Of a DNA stretch of 64,000 bases, positions 12,700 to 24,018 are shown one piece after another. The notes under the pieces are model-generated. The model had not been told where the DNA came from. It saw nothing but the letters and a program-made list of their open reading frames with translations, and searched no databases. The DNA comes from Cololabis saira (lineage: Eukaryota; Chordata; Actinopteri; Beloniformes; Belonidae), in NCBI RefSeq assembly GCF_033807715.1, contig NC_084587.1:25665017-25729016 (forward strand). Direction: 5' to 3'. How positions within the stretch are numbered: the stretch's first letter is position 1; each line of letters opens with the position of its first letter. The position numbers were made by a program, and so were the translations under genes.

Positions 12700-12860
12700 A
12701 ATAAGATAAGATAAGATAAACCTTTAATAGTCCCACAGAGGGGACATTTGCAGTTTACAGCAGCAAAGGGGATAGTGCAAAAACAAGAGGCATCAATAGA
12801 AAAGTAATAACACAGTAATAATAATAACACACTATAAACACTATAAACAGTAAACTGGTA
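12700..12860 (-). mobile_element. LINE-like 3' end nested in the 12.6-kb transposon
   Basis: It starts with AAGATAAGATAAGATAAACC followed by a TTTAATAGTCCCACAGAGGG segment. This is the reversed 3' end and tandem tail of a common fish retroelement. It lies between matching TIRs, so it inserted after the host transposon. Confidence 0.6.
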
Positions 12861-12863
12861 TAC

Positions 12864-12915
<52 letters not shown>
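12864..12915. repeat. (AAT)n microsatellite
   Basis: About 17 perfect AAT units inside the 12.6-13.8 kb transposon, next to the nested retroelement tail. Confidence 0.96.
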
Positions 12916-12916
<1 letters not shown>

Positions 12917-13827
12917 GAAAGATAAATAATAAGAAATACTAGTATATAAAAAGATAACAGACCGATATTTACAGATGGATATTTACATAATTGCACGTTG
13001 CAGTGAGTGAAAGATATTGCACATTATTTCCCTTATACATTTATTGTCAGGTTGTATGTGGTCTACTGTGAGCTTTATTACAGACTCAAAAAGGTTCCAT
13101 ATAAAATACATACAAATTACTAGGTCACACATTAAAATACATGCAAACATCTGTTCCAATGTTTCCATAGTCCAGACGTGTATACCTTGTATCACTCCGT
13201 TTGATGTTAGTGAGTGCAGTTATTAGACAATTTTCTGACTCATGGAGTCGACACATAAATTTAAATGTAAAATTCCTCAGCAGAGCATGGGAGGTGGGGA
13301 CATAACAATGAACAAATAAAGTGCTTGCACTTGCCCATCTTGGAAGCTTAAGGAAAATGTAATAAAAGCCAATAATGTAATAACTTTCCCAATAATGTAA
13401 TAAAATATCCTGACGGATATTGTGATAACATTTTTTAACAATAATGTAATACCTTATTACGTTATTGGGAATTTATTACATGCTACTCAAAGTCTGCAAT
13501 TCAATTTTGTTTCAAATCCAGTGTATATGACATTCTTAGATACTTAAAACGCAAAATGTAGAACTCTGGACGGAAAATGAACATCTATATTACATTATTT
13601 GTCAAGTATTACATTATCAGTTTTGGAAGAAAAAAAAAAGACACCTGAAAATGTAATAAATTCCCAATAATGTACAGTAATAAGGTATTACATTATCGGT
13701 AACAAATGTTATTACAACATCAGTCAGGATATTTTATTTTTCGATTGAGTTAAGTGCACATTTTATTACATTTTCAGGCGTTATTACATTTTCAGGAAAT
13801 TATTACATTATAGGGTGCTACAGGCTT

Positions 13828-16800
13828 GTTTTGAGTTCCTTTAAAGGCTTTGGGGAGAAGCATTTATTTTCTAGATGTAATCTTCTGGGTGCGAGAGACT
13901 GATTCAGCTCATTGTGGATGCGGTTTGCTGGCCTGTTTCCATAAAGTCTGCATTCCGCTGGATCTCTGCTCCCTGTGCATCAGAGGAAGATGCGGTCTGG
14001 ACCACGATGGTGATACATGCTGAAACCTCAAGCTTTTAAGCTGTGGAAACATATTGACTGAACATTAGCGGTAAACTCCACCAGCACTTGATAAGAATCC
14101 CCTCTTGAAAACAAGCCTGGTAATAATAAACATATAGATTAGATTAGATTGTCTTTTATTTCTTCCTCAATGGGGAAATTCACTTTGTGCAGCAGCACTA
14201 CATTCAACACACATGCAGGGAAAGGGTAAAAAAAAGTAAAAAATATATAATTACAAAATATAAACAGTATATACATTGGAAGGAAAAATAAAAAGTAGTG
14301 CAGTGCGGGAAAGAAGGAAAAACAGTGCAAAAAAAGCAGGTAGTAAACAGATATCAGCGTTTGTCCTGCATCCATCATGATGTGTAGATAATCTCTATTG
14401 TTAGCTTGGATTTAAACAGCGGTAGATAAAGTAGGCTACATGGGTCGAAACCAGCCCGACTCTCTCTAAGGTTCTTTTGATTTTATCATAATTTTATATC
14501 CTTCTTATCAATTCTTTCGCTATCCTTCCTTTTTTGAGTTTTGTGTTCCAGTCTCTAGCGTCCAAAGCAAAGGCTTCAGACAAATTCAACATACCTTTGA
14601 TGCTGTCTGTGAAAAGGTATGTGGGGATGATGTAATAAGGAAATGGTTAAAAGGTCAGCAGCGGTGGATGGTATCTACAGGAGCAATTTGAATGCCGGGT
14701 TAACAGAGCCATGTGTCCAGGCCACACAATGTGTAACACTATCACTCCCAGTAGGTTTTCCTGCGAGGGTACGTTGTTCTACATGTTCTATTTTGTACAT
14801 GTATGTAGGGTTTACTGGATGTTATTTTGGCTGTGGTAGTTTATGTATTTATGTGACTGCATTCTGCTGCCTGGTGGAGAGGAAGCAACACAGCGGGATG
14901 CAATATGATGAGCAACAGTTGGTGGCTATCTGTCTTGCAGGGGACTGCAGCGCCAGGAAACCTCTCATAGCGGCTTAAATATACACACTTAATGAGTGAT
15001 CACAGCATTTTGATGTGATTAATGGCCAGTGTGTCATAAATAATGTTAGTATTAAATCAGTTGCACCTGCCAATTTGGTGAAATAGCAAGGAGGATGTGT
15101 TTTGTACATGTGTGATGGAATGATGGATTGGAGAGGAGAACAGGGGAACAAAAAAGGCCATTGGGGAGTCAAAGAATGTGACATTTTATCCTGAAAGTCT
15201 ACAATGTAGCAGGGGCTTGCTCAACCTATGCTCATAGGTCACGCTCTTTCATTTGTCGCTCTCTCTCAGACACTTCTCTTTTAATTTTCTTTTGTTTATC
15301 TTTTGTTTTGGAACCTTCTCCTTTCTCATTGTCTCTCTGGCGCTTGTGTTTCCCACTTCATTTCCTTTTCTCTCTGCCTTTGTTTAGAGGTTTCTGTCAT
15401 GGCAGGCTCACATGGAATAATGTGAAACCCTTGACTCATTTAAAATCTTAACTGATAAAAGACACTGACGTCAGGATGTGCTCACTCCCCTGAGCTTCCG
15501 TGACCTTTAGTAGCTATGATTCATCAGTCAAAATTGGTTTGTATTTAAAAGCTGCTGCAGGACTCAAAGGTAGGTTTTAAGTTTGCTTTTGATCAGTCAT
15601 TTTAATGGATGCTCTGATGGTCTAGATGCTGGTGGTCTAGTGCGAAATCAAGTCTGTATTCCCATGTACAATATATACTAGTTGGATACTAATTCAATAT
15701 TGTGGTGTTTAATCTATTAAGTATCTGTAATAACCAAAAAGTAAGTTTATTATAGGGTTAGGTTGATTTAAAAAAAAAACAATTATAATGCGCTTTAAAC
15801 TCATCATCTGACCAGCATGGAGAAAGTAGTGGTCTTTCTCCTGCTGAGTTAGGTGAAAGAGTAAGTGCCCTGAGTGTACAGTTACATTCATTTAAATCCA
15901 GAAATGCACTGTGTCAGGCCTGGTTCTCACTGGCAGCAGCAGCAATGCGGTCTGGACTTACTTTTGTTTTTCTCCATACTCAGTGTTTTAGAAACTGCTG
16001 GATTTATGAAGTTTTGAGAAGATGTGAGAATCAGTTGGTAATGTTTTCATCTAATGATGTTCTTTTGGCAGTTGTAGAATTAGACATATACAAATTATAA
16101 GTGGTGTCAATTAAAATGTGCTTTTCAACATCTGTGGATACAAAAATTGGAGCCAATTCTGGATATTTTATTTTGAAAAGTGGTCACGTTCTCTATACCA
16201 TCCTTGTGTCTGACTTCCTCCCAGCTCTTTTTGCTGTGAGTAAATTGATGCAGCTTAGCTGCAGTCTGAAGCCAGAATAGACTTGACATGTCAGAGCGAG
16301 GGGTTGCTTCTTGGATGCTTCTGACTGCGTGGCGCCGCCTTTAGTGGGACCACTCTCGTTGACTTCACTGGTTGCAGTTCACAGTGGCTGGTGCAGCGCA
16401 GCTGTTTTGCAGCTAAATTTCAAATGATGATGTGAGTCAAGTTTTGTGTTTGTAAAAATATCACTGGCAGACGTTTGGCGTATTTTAACATTTTATTTTT
16501 TCTTTGCATTATATATAAAAAAAAATAAAAAATCACTCAGCACATTTAGATTTTTTCCACTGCTGTACAGTATCCAGTTAACCTTAAATTGAATATGCAA
16601 ATCATCATTTTTTTTTATTTTTTTGTACTTTTCCCAGGTTTTAGTATTCTAAAATGACTCTTACTCCATGCACAGCTCTTCTGCTTTTTATATCCTGCCA
16701 CTTGCCTAACTGGGAATGGCAGGGTCTTGCAGGAGCTGATAATGAATTAGGTGTTGAAACTGTACGGGTGAGACCATGTCGACGCGAATACCGTCATTTG

Positions 16801-18496
16801 GAGTGGCTCGTAGGTCAAAGTGTCAGTGTGTTTGGGTGTGAGTTTGTGTCAGTCACTGTAAATATAGTTTGCTCAGGAACTTTAATGAGATAATTCATGT
16901 GCTCATGTTGATTTTAATTGTTTAAGTAATCGCTTCACTGGCAAGACCTGGCGGGGCATGCTAATCCAAGTCGGAGTTCAAGTTAAATGAATGCAATCTC
17001 AAACATTCATCAGATGTTGTTGTAGATCTCCAGTAGTCATCTGTTGTAAAGTGTCATATATGTTACAGGATAAAGTGTGTACTTGATTATATCTGTAATA
17101 GGACGGGGGTCAAGACTTTAGCACACGACTTTATTGCTCCCCTGATACCGCCCTGATTGTGGCCCCCAAGATTTCATCATTAGCACCTGTCAGTTGCCAG
17201 CTTTTCACCATACCTCAGAGATCCTTGGCATATGACCAGAAGTTTCTAGAGGCCAGCTGTTGTTTGATCACGGCTGTTGATTCACTGATCGTTGCAGGGG
17301 TCTTTATAAACTGCGTGGTCTGGAGTTTAAGTGTTTGATGTGAATCATTTCTGGAGTGTTGCTCATAATTGGAGCCACTTGGACTCATGTAAATTAGTAA
17401 TTTCTTTAGATTATCGCTTCATTATCGGAATGAAAACAGACCCTGATAGTTTTATCAAGGACAACTCCACCATTTCCATTTGTTTGATTTAAAAGTTGGA
17501 AAAGTGTCAGTACTTCTGTGAACATTAGTTTTTCTACCTGCGATTTAACACTTAAGTATTAGTCACTGAACTATTTGTGTTAAAGACTTGCAGCAAAAGC
17601 TTAAGGTATAGATCCAGGCACAAGTCACTGCTTTCGGTGTGACCTATGGTCATTGACGTACACTCATAGAGCCAGTGACTAAAGTACAAATTAAATATAT
17701 ATATATATTTTAAAAGTACCTTAAACAATCAGTCTTGGTTGCTGATTGATGTAGCCCCTTGATGAATATGCCTGTGAAAGAAGTAAGTGGATTTAGTTCA
17801 AATAGCATCTTGCACAGTAGCTGGCTGGCTGGTTTTAGGTATCCAGGCCCTAAGTATGAGATGCTAATAGCAGAAGTTACATCATCATTCTGGGAATAGC
17901 AGGGAGTCTGGGGTCTAGAGGTGCTTCAGGCTGACCTCTCTCCTGTGTATATTCGGCCTGTTTGTGTATGTGTGTGGTCATTTCCAAATATACATTCTTA
18001 TATGGATTACACAGCAGGAAGACTATTAATGACACAGGTGAGTTGACGAATAGCTTTTATTTATACTTACAGCTTTACATGATGGTGACAGCACATGGTT
18101 TATTGATGTGGATAGAAAGGGAAAATGTTTGCGTGTCATATGTATGAGTCAATTTGCACTTATGCACTTGTCGCAAGCTTTCTGGATGGGCGGTCAAACA
18201 ATCAGATGCAAAAAAGTGAAAGAAAATCTCGTGTGAATGTTCCTGACAGTTTTTTGTTGACAAAGGCCACTTTACATCCGTCTACTCTGACAGTTCAACC
18301 CAAGAGGATTTACAAATCTATGAAATCTCTTTTAATTGCATGTCATGCTTAGTGATCATGTTGTCCTTCCTCATTTAATACAACCCCCGCAATTAAAATA
18401 CATATGTGACATTGTCTGTACTTTATGACTGTGTATTAATACAGTTTATTTGTAGGCATCAGTGTGCATGTACTATGTCGTATGCATATACTATGT

Positions 18497-18499
<3 letters not shown>
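13828..18499 (+). other. sorbs2: sorbs2 intron 1, remainder
   Basis: Apart from a LINE-type tail at 14139-14400, I see no exon, RNA gene or bounded transposon. Open frames such as those near 14643 and 16654 have no recognisable domain or splice partners. Confidence 0.5.
14139..14400 (-). mobile_element. LINE-like 3' end with AGATT tandem tail
   Basis: It starts with repeated AGATT units (about 14137-14151) and continues with a CTTCCTCAATGGGGAAATTC landmark and a GCAGCAGCACTACA segment. It is structurally like the nested piece at 12700-12860. It is non-coding and the upstream part of the element is missing. Confidence 0.55.

Positions 18500-18554
<55 letters not shown>
18500..18554. repeat. 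(GT)n microsatellite
   Basis: About 27 perfect GT units in intron 1, some 220 bp before the 18.8-kb leader exon. A G9 run follows at about 18616. Confidence 0.96.
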
Positions 18555-18558
<4 letters not shown>

Positions 18559-18780
18559 TGTGTGGTAAAATAGAGATAGTCAGCCCTGTCACCTAGCCCC
18601 CACCAGTCTACATTGGGGGGGGGGATAACTTTCCAGTCTCATAGACGTGCATGCCTTAGTCTGAAAATAGCTGTATCTGATCACTGCTTCACCCAAACAG
18701 GGAACTCTCCTTCCCTGTCACTCCCTCTCCTTGGCTCTCTATCTAACTTTCTCCCTGTCTGTTGTCTCTGTGCTTCCCAG

Positions 18781-18968
18781 GCATTAAACAGGGAAAGATC
18801 TAGGAATAGGGCAGGAGACCAGAAGGAGACCCCCTGTCTGATGCAGAAGGGAAAAGAAGAGGGAACACAACAGAAAAGAAGAGAGTAGGAGGAAGGAACA
18901 GGGGCTCGCAGCTCATCTTTTTCTGACATCTTTAGGAAGCAAGTGTCCATTCTTTTGGTTTTATGAAG
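18781..18968 (+). other. sorbs2: sorbs2 5'-UTR exon 2 (candidate)
   Basis: It has a strong pyrimidine-rich acceptor (CTGTCTGTTGTCTCTGTGCTTCCCAG, ending at 18780) and a near-consensus donor, ATGAAG/GTAAGA at 18969. The 188-bp exon is purine-rich. An ATG at 18841 opens a 15-codon frame that stops inside the exon. A second ATG at 18963 is cut by the donor. If spliced to 34373, that second frame overlaps the main start (see findings). The exon is predicted from splice signals and purine-rich composition only. Confidence 0.55.
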
Positions 18969-21789
18969 GTAAGATTTCATTTTCTAAGCTTGATGGATTA
19001 CTGTACCTGCACTCTGTTGTTTGAGAAGTGAGGCTTTTGGAGGGAAATGGTGCAAATTTTTCAATATTCACACTGACGGATTTCAGTGTTGATGTCTGCA
19101 CTTTTATACGAAAAGACAGAAAATCAATTTTAAATATACCGTATTCAGGAATTATGAATTTTCCTTTACATGTTTAATTGGGTTTCCTTATTTATATGAG
19201 AGTATTTATATTTCAGTATAGTTTTAACCATCGCTTTATTTGTCTCCTTGAATACGTGCAGATATTATAGCGCTGTCTACTCAGTTGTCGTTTGTCTATA
19301 TTTATTTACTTGTTATGAGCACATGATTCTTGAAGGAGAATGCAAATTAAGAGATCCGAATAGATTTTACAGCTCCATACACCAATAAAGAATTGTATTT
19401 ATCTTTTATGCCAAAGCCACAATTATAGGCCAAGTGTAGGATTTTTGTTTTTCGAAACAGTTGACGGGGGAAATGGTGTCATATAAAGTCAGTTGTTATT
19501 TCCGCGTTGACCTCAGAAATAGCATCAATAACTTAGATTACATTCTTAAAGGTTGAAAACATTAAAATGTTTTACAAGTTCCCATACCATTTGCCTAGTT
19601 GTGACATTTTATCATAAAAAGAGGACATTTAAGTTCAGTGTACACAAAATACCATGGAGAGTCAAGTTTCTCACTTGTGAAGTAAATCAGAAGAAAAAAA
19701 TATGACGCTTCCCCAGAATTTCCTCTGTCCTCTTTCCTTCAAGCACCTTACCTGCCCATAATTATGCCCCAGAATCTCATTTTTCTCCTCTGATGCTTTC
19801 ACGTAGTCCTTTCTCTTGTTACACCCTCTTCACGGTCTCCTGTTTCCCATTCAACAAAAGCCATACACCAATCCCTCCATTAGGCCAGTCTCAGAGGCGT
19901 TGAGGAATGTCACCTTGACCCCTCGTGAACACAGTAATGGGTGGTTCTCAGTCTCCGTTTGTAGTGCGGCCCTCGTGGTTTACCTTTCTTGGATCCAACA
20001 TACAGAGAGACACTTAATCTTCTTACATTCCAATGTTACAGCATGGTGATTTTGTTATTTATCAGATATTCAATTAATTTTCAGTAAATATGTATTCTTT
20101 TTACAGAACTGAATAATGCTTTTGAAAAACTGTTTTTGGTAAGACATTAAGATGAGATATGCTGATTGCTTGGGTGGATCAGAATCTCCTCTACTGGCAA
20201 GTCAAGCATGTGTTGGAGAGAGACAGACATAAGGCAATTTAAAAAAACAAACAAACTCTGATTAGTTAATTGATTGATGTAGAACTAGGCACAAAATGTG
20301 TTGATGTGGGTTTTGTTAATGCAATAATTTACCAGATCGTTCAGAAATGCTATTGTTTCACCTCTCAGCATCTAAAAACCTGAAATAGCCTACTTCAAAC
20401 TTTGACCCTTCTTGTCCACATTATTCCCTGATCCTGTTTGTTTAAAAGCTGATATAAAGTAGGACAAACACATTTAGTTGCTATCGCAGCAAAACTGTGT
20501 CTCAACTCAATAGTCAATACGAGGTACGGAGGTACATTAGAAGTTTGCAGACAGTGTGCAACATCATTGACTTGTTATTTTTATATCTAAGATACAGATA
20601 AGATAGTGCTCAGAAATGTTTGTTGTTCTTTGACCTTATGCTGAATTTTAGAAATAAAAATAAGATAAAAGAATGATGTAAAGGAAGATAAGTTAATAAT
20701 ATAATAATTATTTGTGATTTATAACTAGATGAAATTATGAGTACAGTAATTGATTTTTATTTTTTTCTTCAAAGTTTGAGCCACCTTACAGTTAAAGGGT
20801 CCTGTGTAATGGCATTAAATATAGCACCTCTGCTAATCAAGTTCCCCTTATCTTCATGGTCAGCACTTAACACTGGTACCTGGGGAATCCAGACTATGCA
20901 TGAGGAATGTAATCTTAGACTCAGCTGATAGCTACTCTGCTTTAGTGCTCTCTGTAGAGCCCCAAATGAAAACTAAGTTTTAATTGTTTGTTTTTTTTAT
21001 TTAATTTCTATATACACAAGGAGTAAATTAGGTTTTTGTTAACACTGAAATGTGGAATGCCACTATTGGCAAATACTATTAACACTAAGCAGCACTGTTC
21101 ACAACGCATTAGCTGCAAGTGAAAAACAACTGAATAAAAAAATCAGGATTAATATCCTGAACTCATACCCCCCCCGCCCTCAAACATATTTGTGACAAAC
21201 GTCCCACATACAATGAAATTTGTAGTAACATGTCATGTAGTAAAATGTATCAGTCATCTCTGCCAAGTTTGTCGACCCTTGCTACCTGCGTTAGGTGGCT
21301 ATTACGCTACGTACTTCATGCTGTCTAGGGGTGAAGTGCAGGGAAAGTTTGTTGTCCCTGAAGCTCTCTGTGAAGACTTGCTGCTTTCACGGGACAAGTG
21401 CTTACTATTCTATGAGCAGAAAATGTAGGGGCAGGGTTTGTCCTCAGCTTATAGGGCTATACAGTAGTTAAGCATATTTTAAATTACATAATTGAGATTA
21501 CTTTTTGACCAACAGTATTTCTCTCTTCAATACATTATTTGAGAAACTGTTAAACTGTAAACTGGTCAAGTCAGGAAAGGCTTCATCTTCGTTTTTTAAA
21601 TACCTTTGACATTCAACTCTTGGTTGCAGTGTTTTTTTCATATTGCTTCCCTTTAGCCACGTCTATGTTAGTAGGTTATCGTTTGTTTGAAGCCTGGTCT
21701 GCAGTATTGTGACTGGCTTTTGTTATGGAGCTATTCAGTGTTCTCACAAGTCCGCTTCTTTATGTGGTTCACATGAAAGAGTAGCAAGC

Positions 21790-22325
21790 CAAGTTTATTT
21801 GTATTGCACTTTTCACGTACAAGACAATTCAAAATGCTTTACGTAAAGTTTTTTTTTTAAAGCATTTAAAGTAAAAGAGTTTAAAAGCAGAAATTAAAGA
21901 TGGACAGACATAAATTAAAAATAATTAAACAAATGAGATGCAAGAAGTGTAGGTTGTAGTGCATTATGGTGGATTACTGAGATGCTGCAGTAAATAAAAA
22001 GGCTTTCAGCCTTGACTTCAAGCAAATGAGAGTTTCAGCAGCCCTGATGCATTATGGGAGTTTGTCCCACAGGTGAAGAGCATAAAATCTGAACCCTGCC
22101 TCACCATGTTTGGTTCTATCTCTGGGTACAGAAAGTAGGTGTGACCCTGATGACCTGAGGGTTCTGGTTGGTTCATAATGGACCAGGAGATCATGTATTT
22201 TGGTCCTAAAACATTCAGAGATTTATAAACCAACAGCAGGATTTTAAAATCTATTTTGTGACAGACAGGAAACCAGTGTGAAGATCTAAGAACTGGAGTG
22301 GTGCTGTAAAAAGCATTGTTTACTT
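21790..22325 (-). pseudogene. L2-type LINE 3' fragment, antisense to sorbs2
   Basis: Reversed, the left end reads as the usual L2 terminus (GCATTTTGAATTGTCTTGTA, then a CAATACAAATAAACTTGG-like tail). The minus frame around 22233-22018 encodes a decayed C-terminal RT tail with KHGE/GF-type and SLRLK-type remnants. It lacks the catalytic RT core and has frame damage. Confidence 0.75.
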
Positions 22326-23418
22326 GTTATGCTGTGTCCCTAGACTCTATTCACCAGACAACTTATGAAAGACAAATTGCTTTCATTAGTTACATTATTT
22401 GCAATAGGATTTTCTTTTTGTTATGATCAATCCATCTTGCATTCAGTGTGTATAGTTTTCCCTTTGCCTACTGAATACTTTTTGTTTTCCTTTCTATGCA
22501 AGTCTTGTCAGTGCTTTTTCTCATCCTGCCTATTTTAAATCTCTATTTCTCATCATTACCTTTAGAACAGCATACACTGATTTCATCTTAAGGTATATAT
22601 AAATGTTAAGATAACAGACCCACAAATTGTCACATCCTATTCATTCCTTCATTCCCATAGCTCTGACTCACAGCACCAAGGCTTGTGTTACATAATTGCA
22701 TTAGTGCTCTCAGGCCAATGCCTCTGCTCGTTAGTGGGGTTGTGATGCAATCTGCAGAACACACGGGCCTCTGTTGTTTGCAGTATGAGCAGTGAGTGGG
22801 CATGCAGGGTCAGCATGTTGACCCCCCTCCATCCATTCATACAGCTGGAGGGGGGTCTGCTAATGAGTGGCAAGGTTGAACAAACAAGGCTGATAACGGA
22901 GACTTTGTTGGAAATGGCTGTTGTTCAACTAGTGGCCGTAATGTGCTGGTAGAACAGTTACATGGCACTGATAAAACATTCCTTATGAAATGTCCTTCAT
23001 GTAACAACAAATAGATTTGTACTTGTGTCCAAGAGAAGTTTAAAACAAGATTTGTTTTCAATGATGACTCATTGGATGTGTTTGGTTCTTCCAGTAGTAT
23101 TAAAGTAATTAAAATATCTTGTTGATTTTGTTTTGCTAATCATTTGGCATCTTTCTGACTGGCTCAAGGTAGACTAGTTTTTAAGTCCAGCGCTAATGCT
23201 GACCAGAATTTTCACCTCTTTTGGACTCTTTCTTTACATTAACTTGCAGCTTGGTGCTTTTCTGTAATATTAACTGCCAGCCGGCATGTCTACATGGACC
23301 CTGTCTGGATTATAGGTTACTTGAGTGGGCCTGAGCTTGAAATGGGAAAATGGCATGGGGCCCTTATGGTTTCAGTATTATGGGCCCCAAATGGAAGTCT
23401 ATGGGGGTGAAATCTATT

Positions 23419-24018
23419 GGCGCTTTTCCACTAGCACCTACTCAGCCCGACTCGCCTCGGGACGTCTCGTCTCGCCTCTACCCGCTTTGTCCTGGTTTGT
23501 TTTTCCATAGCCAGGTGAGAAGTGGGCGGGTTGGGGTGAAGCTGCTGTGACGTACTCGATTGCGCAACCCCTTTGTTCGCGTTGGCGCAGATCAGAAATC
23601 AGCTGGAGCCGCGAGCGGCTGAGAGTAAAACAGAGCGCCTGTGGATCTGATCGTTCCTTATCGCCCGTCTACATCCCTTTTTTAATTCTCTCGTCAGCCA
23701 CCAGGTTTATGAACATCTGCACCTCAGAGTTGGATCACCAAACAGACGTTTGTGCTGTATAATAAAATCACCACGAGCCGCGAGTCGCTCTCGCGCTGAT
23801 TCCCGCTTCCTGATTCAAACGTGTGACGGCCCCGCCCCCCGACCAATCAGTGGCGTGGAGGGTGGTGACGTCAGATATAGTGCCGGCTCAGCCCGGTTAG
23901 AACCTCGGCAGAATGGTTACAGAAAAAGTATCTGCTTGGCCGCCTCAGCCCGTAGTGGAAAAGCGCAAGACGGGGGCGTGGTAGAAGCGAGCTGAGTAGA
24001 TACTAGTGGAAAAGGGCC
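23419..24018. mobile_element. CpG-rich MITE, about 600 bp, with inverted termini
   Basis: The left end begins GGCGCTTTTCCACTAGCACC and the reversed right end GGCCCTTTTCCACTAGTATC; both continue with CTACTCAGC, giving about 30 bp of imperfect TIR. The interior is markedly more GC- and CpG-rich than the intron and resembles a small CpG island. It has no transposase frame. I could not find an unambiguous TSD. By its GGSSCTTTTCCACT start I suspect a non-autonomous fish transposon family, superfamily uncertain. Confidence 0.8.

Larger units (their letters stand above)
12611..13822. mobile_element. Long-TIR DNA transposon with nested retroelement tail
   Basis: The left end (12611-12698) and the reverse complement of the right end (13738-13822) match over about 85 bp, starting TGTAGCACCCTATA and running to a CACTTAACTCAATCGA segment. 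A 5-bp duplication GGCTT lies directly outside both ends (12606-12610 and 13823-13827). Inside, especially on the right, the word AATGTAATA and its complement recur many times. A LINE-type 3' tail and an (AAT)n tract interrupt the left half (about 12700-12960). There is no transposase frame. The element lies in sorbs2 intron 1, about 100 bp after the first-exon donor. Superfamily not assigned. Confidence 0.85.

Noticed and set aside
14643..14978. A 111-codon frame in intron 1
   Set aside because: No domain and no splice partner in phase; context is ordinary intron.
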